Assembly: GCF_000176175.1 (NCBI RefSeq)
Contig: NZ_ACZP01000013.1
Span: 124,001 to 188,000 of the forward strand
DNA from: Vibrio furnissii CIP 102972
GTDB taxonomy: Bacteria; Pseudomonadota; Gammaproteobacteria; Enterobacterales; Vibrionaceae
Direction of reading: 5' to 3'
Length of the DNA: 64,000 nt
The translations under genes were made by a program, and so were the position numbers. The notes below the pieces were generated by a model. That model ran no database searches. It was given only the letters and a program-made list of their open reading frames with translations, and had not been told where the DNA came from. Below are positions 62,580 through 64,000 of this stretch, one piece after another (the first letter of the stretch is position 1; each line of letters begins with the position of its first letter).

Positions 62580-63962
62580 TTAGAGGCGAATGATCTGATG
62601 ACAGGTTTTACTCAGCGCCACTTTGTCGTGACTGATCAACACCAGCGCGCAGCCCATTTCCTGTGTCAGCGCCGTCATGAGCTGCAACGTGCTGGCGGCT
62701 GTCACGGGGTCGAGGCGCGAAGTGGGTTCATCGGCAATCAAGAGTTTGGGTTTCATCAGCAACGCGCGCAAAATTGCAAAGCGTTGCAGCTCTCCCCCAG
62801 ACACTTGAGTCACTTTGCGCCCGAGCAGTTGCATCGACAATTTGAGCTTGGTCATCAGCGGCTCAATACGGGCCGGGTCGATGGTGTGACGCTGACACAA
62901 ATCGCTCAGCAGTGTGTGCAGCGTTGCACTTTTCGGCAGCGCACTTGGCGGATCTTGATACAGCTTGAGCACATCGCCTGTCGTAAATGGTGTGGTGTGC
63001 CGCAACGTGCCGCCGGTGGCGCGTTTGAGGCCGACCAGAATGTCCGCCAATGTGGATTTGCCACACCCGCTGTCTCCGCTGATGCCCAGAATTTCGCCCT
63101 GTGCGATGGAAAAATTAAGCTGTTCAAACAGCGTGCGATCGCCGTAATGCATACTCAGGTTTTCCACGTGCAGCACCGGCTGACCAACGGTCGGTAGCGA
63201 TGCGCTTGGCCAGAAACGCGGGTCGGCGGCGATCAGCGCTTTGGCGTAGTCCGATTGCGGCGCGCTCAACACTTGTTGCGCAGGCCCTCGCTCTTGCACC
63301 ACGCCTTTTTTCATCACGATGATTTCGCCGCCCAATTGCTGCGCGACTTCAATGTCGTGCGTGATGGTCAGCACCGCGCCGCGCTGTTTATGGCTGAGCA
63401 ACTGCGCGATGATTTGGTCGCGGCGGCTGACGTCCAAGCCTTTGGTTGGCTCATCGGCAATCAGCAATTCGCCACCGGCTTGGGTCGCGCACAAATAGGC
63501 CACGCGCTGCGCCATTCCGCCGGATAATTGATGCGGGAATTTCGCCATGTCGTCACCCAGTTCAACGCCCTGAAATGCGGCTTGAGTATGGGTGTGCGCT
63601 TGCGTGGGATCGCCATTGACCACCTCGTGCACTTCGCGCACCTGCTCGCCCACTGCCATCAGCGGGCTTAGCGCGTACCACGGCTCTTGTGGCAAAACGG
63701 CCAGCTTTTTTCCCCACAGCTGTTGGCGCGCGTCGTGGCTAAGATCGCGCTGCGCGTCGCCAAATAGCGTCACGTCGCCTTGCATGGTCAACGTTTCCGG
63801 CAAGGTGCCGATAATGGCGTTGGCCATCAGGCTTTTGCCCGAACCGGTTTCGCCCAAAATCGTGACCGCTTCACCGCGACGAAGCTCAAATGACAGCGGC
63901 TCAACCAAGGTTTGCTCACCGGCTTGAATCGACAACTGCTCGACGTTCAATAACACACTCAT
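62580..63962 (-). CDS. Peptide/nickel-type ABC transporter, fused double ATPase
   Basis: A 460-residue protein with two ATPase domains in one chain. The first (about 1-230) has GETGSGKSLMA, LSGGMAQRV and LIADEPTKGLD; the second (about 250-460) has GDSGCGKSTLA, VSGGELQRF and LIADEPTSRLD. It corresponds to a DppD-DppF fusion. The ligand is not evident. It is the last gene of an operon that continues beyond the right edge; its start overlaps the stop of the gene before it. Confidence 0.9.
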   Translation of the reverse strand: MSVLLNVEQLSIQAGEQTLVEPLSFELRRGEAVTILGETGSGKSLMANAIIGTLPETLTMQGDVTLFGDAQRDLSHDARQQLWGKKLAVLPQEPWYALSPLMAVGEQVREVHEVVNGDPTQAHTHTQAAFQGVELGDDMAKFPHQLSGGMAQRVAYLCATQAGGELLIADEPTKGLDVSRRDQIIAQLLSHKQRGAVLTITHDIEVAQQLGGEIIVMKKGVVQERGPAQQVLSAPQSDYAKALIAADPRFWPSASLPTVGQPVLHVENLSMHYGDRTLFEQLNFSIAQGEILGISGDSGCGKSTLADILVGLKRATGGTLRHTTPFTTGDVLKLYQDPPSALPKSATLHTLLSDLCQRHTIDPARIEPLMTKLKLSMQLLGRKVTQVSGGELQRFAILRALLMKPKLLIADEPTSRLDPVTAASTLQLMTALTQEMGCALVLISHDKVALSKTCHQIIRL

Positions 63963-64000
63963 GCCTGCTTTCCTCGTGCCAACAGGTGAAAACTCATCAC
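63959..64000 (-). CDS. 3' end of the preceding operon gene (partial, probably ABC permease)
   Basis: Thirteen codons ending in FHLLARGKQA and a TGA that overlaps the ATG of the double ATPase. By operon logic it should be a DppC-type permease, but the fragment is too short to prove this. Confidence 0.5.
   Translation of the reverse strand: MMSFHLLARGKQA

Overview
The window reads as chromosomal DNA of a Vibrio, most likely of the V. furnissii/V. fluvialis kind. The evidence is a vibriobactin/fluvibactin-type catechol siderophore locus, a complete tetrathionate respiration locus, a YpdAB/YhjX-type pyruvate system, a CIO-type bd oxidase and Vibrio-like codon use. The species is an inference. 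I see no rRNA, tRNA, IS element, integron or CRISPR array. Genes are dense, in short operons that usually end in clear intrinsic terminators.

Layout. 0.2-1.9 kb: RhlE-type RNA helicase. 1.9-6.0 kb (minus): eptA, dgkA and an LtaS-like sulfatase-fold phosphotransferase, a phospholipid/lipid A headgroup operon with a PmrA-type direct repeat in front. 6.3-13.9 kb: ttrRS (minus) divergent from ttrBCA (plus). 14.0-17.0 kb: a small Cys-rich unknown protein and a MASE3-CHASE-GGDEF cyclase. 17.0-21.1 kb: a MocR regulator divergent from cioAB plus a DUF2474-type micro-subunit. 21.2-24.9 kb: DMT permease, unknown one-helix protein, GNAT, OFA-family MFS. 25.1-27.6 kb: YpdB/YpdA-like two-component pair next to that MFS, with a YpdB-like direct repeat between them. 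27.8-32.7 kb: DoxX, Kef K+/H+ antiporter with its flavoprotein partner, SotB-like MFS.

32.8-57.8 kb is the main accessory block, an iron-regulated siderophore island: vibB, vibE, vibC, vibA, an aroG-type DAHP synthase, a Cy-Cy-A NRPS, vibH, a luciferase-family (NtaA/EmoA-like) monooxygenase, a periplasmic binding protein, two FecCD permeases, a TonB receptor, a free-standing carrier protein, a C-PCP-C NRPS, an ABC ATPase and a PPTase. Fur-box-like sequences stand before each transcription unit. The single VibF protein of V. cholerae (Cy-Cy-A-C-PCP-C) appears here as two proteins encoded about 9 kb apart. The first half ends in a carrier-like domain without a normally placed phosphopantetheine serine. 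Unusual RNA-scale structures lie in front of vibB (a 37-bp bulged hairpin), in front of vibH (a stem plus intrinsic terminator just after a Fur-controlled promoter) and between the receptor and the carrier gene (two hairpins and a 13-bp direct repeat). I consider this island the most interesting part of the window.

57.8-64.0 kb: LacI regulator and BglA 6-phospho-beta-glucosidase with twin operators, a pirin, a TPP riboswitch followed by a 41-codon ORF and thiE, then a fused double-ATPase peptide-type ABC gene and the last codons of the gene before it.

All domain and motif calls were made by eye. Alignments, structure predictions and homology searches were not run.
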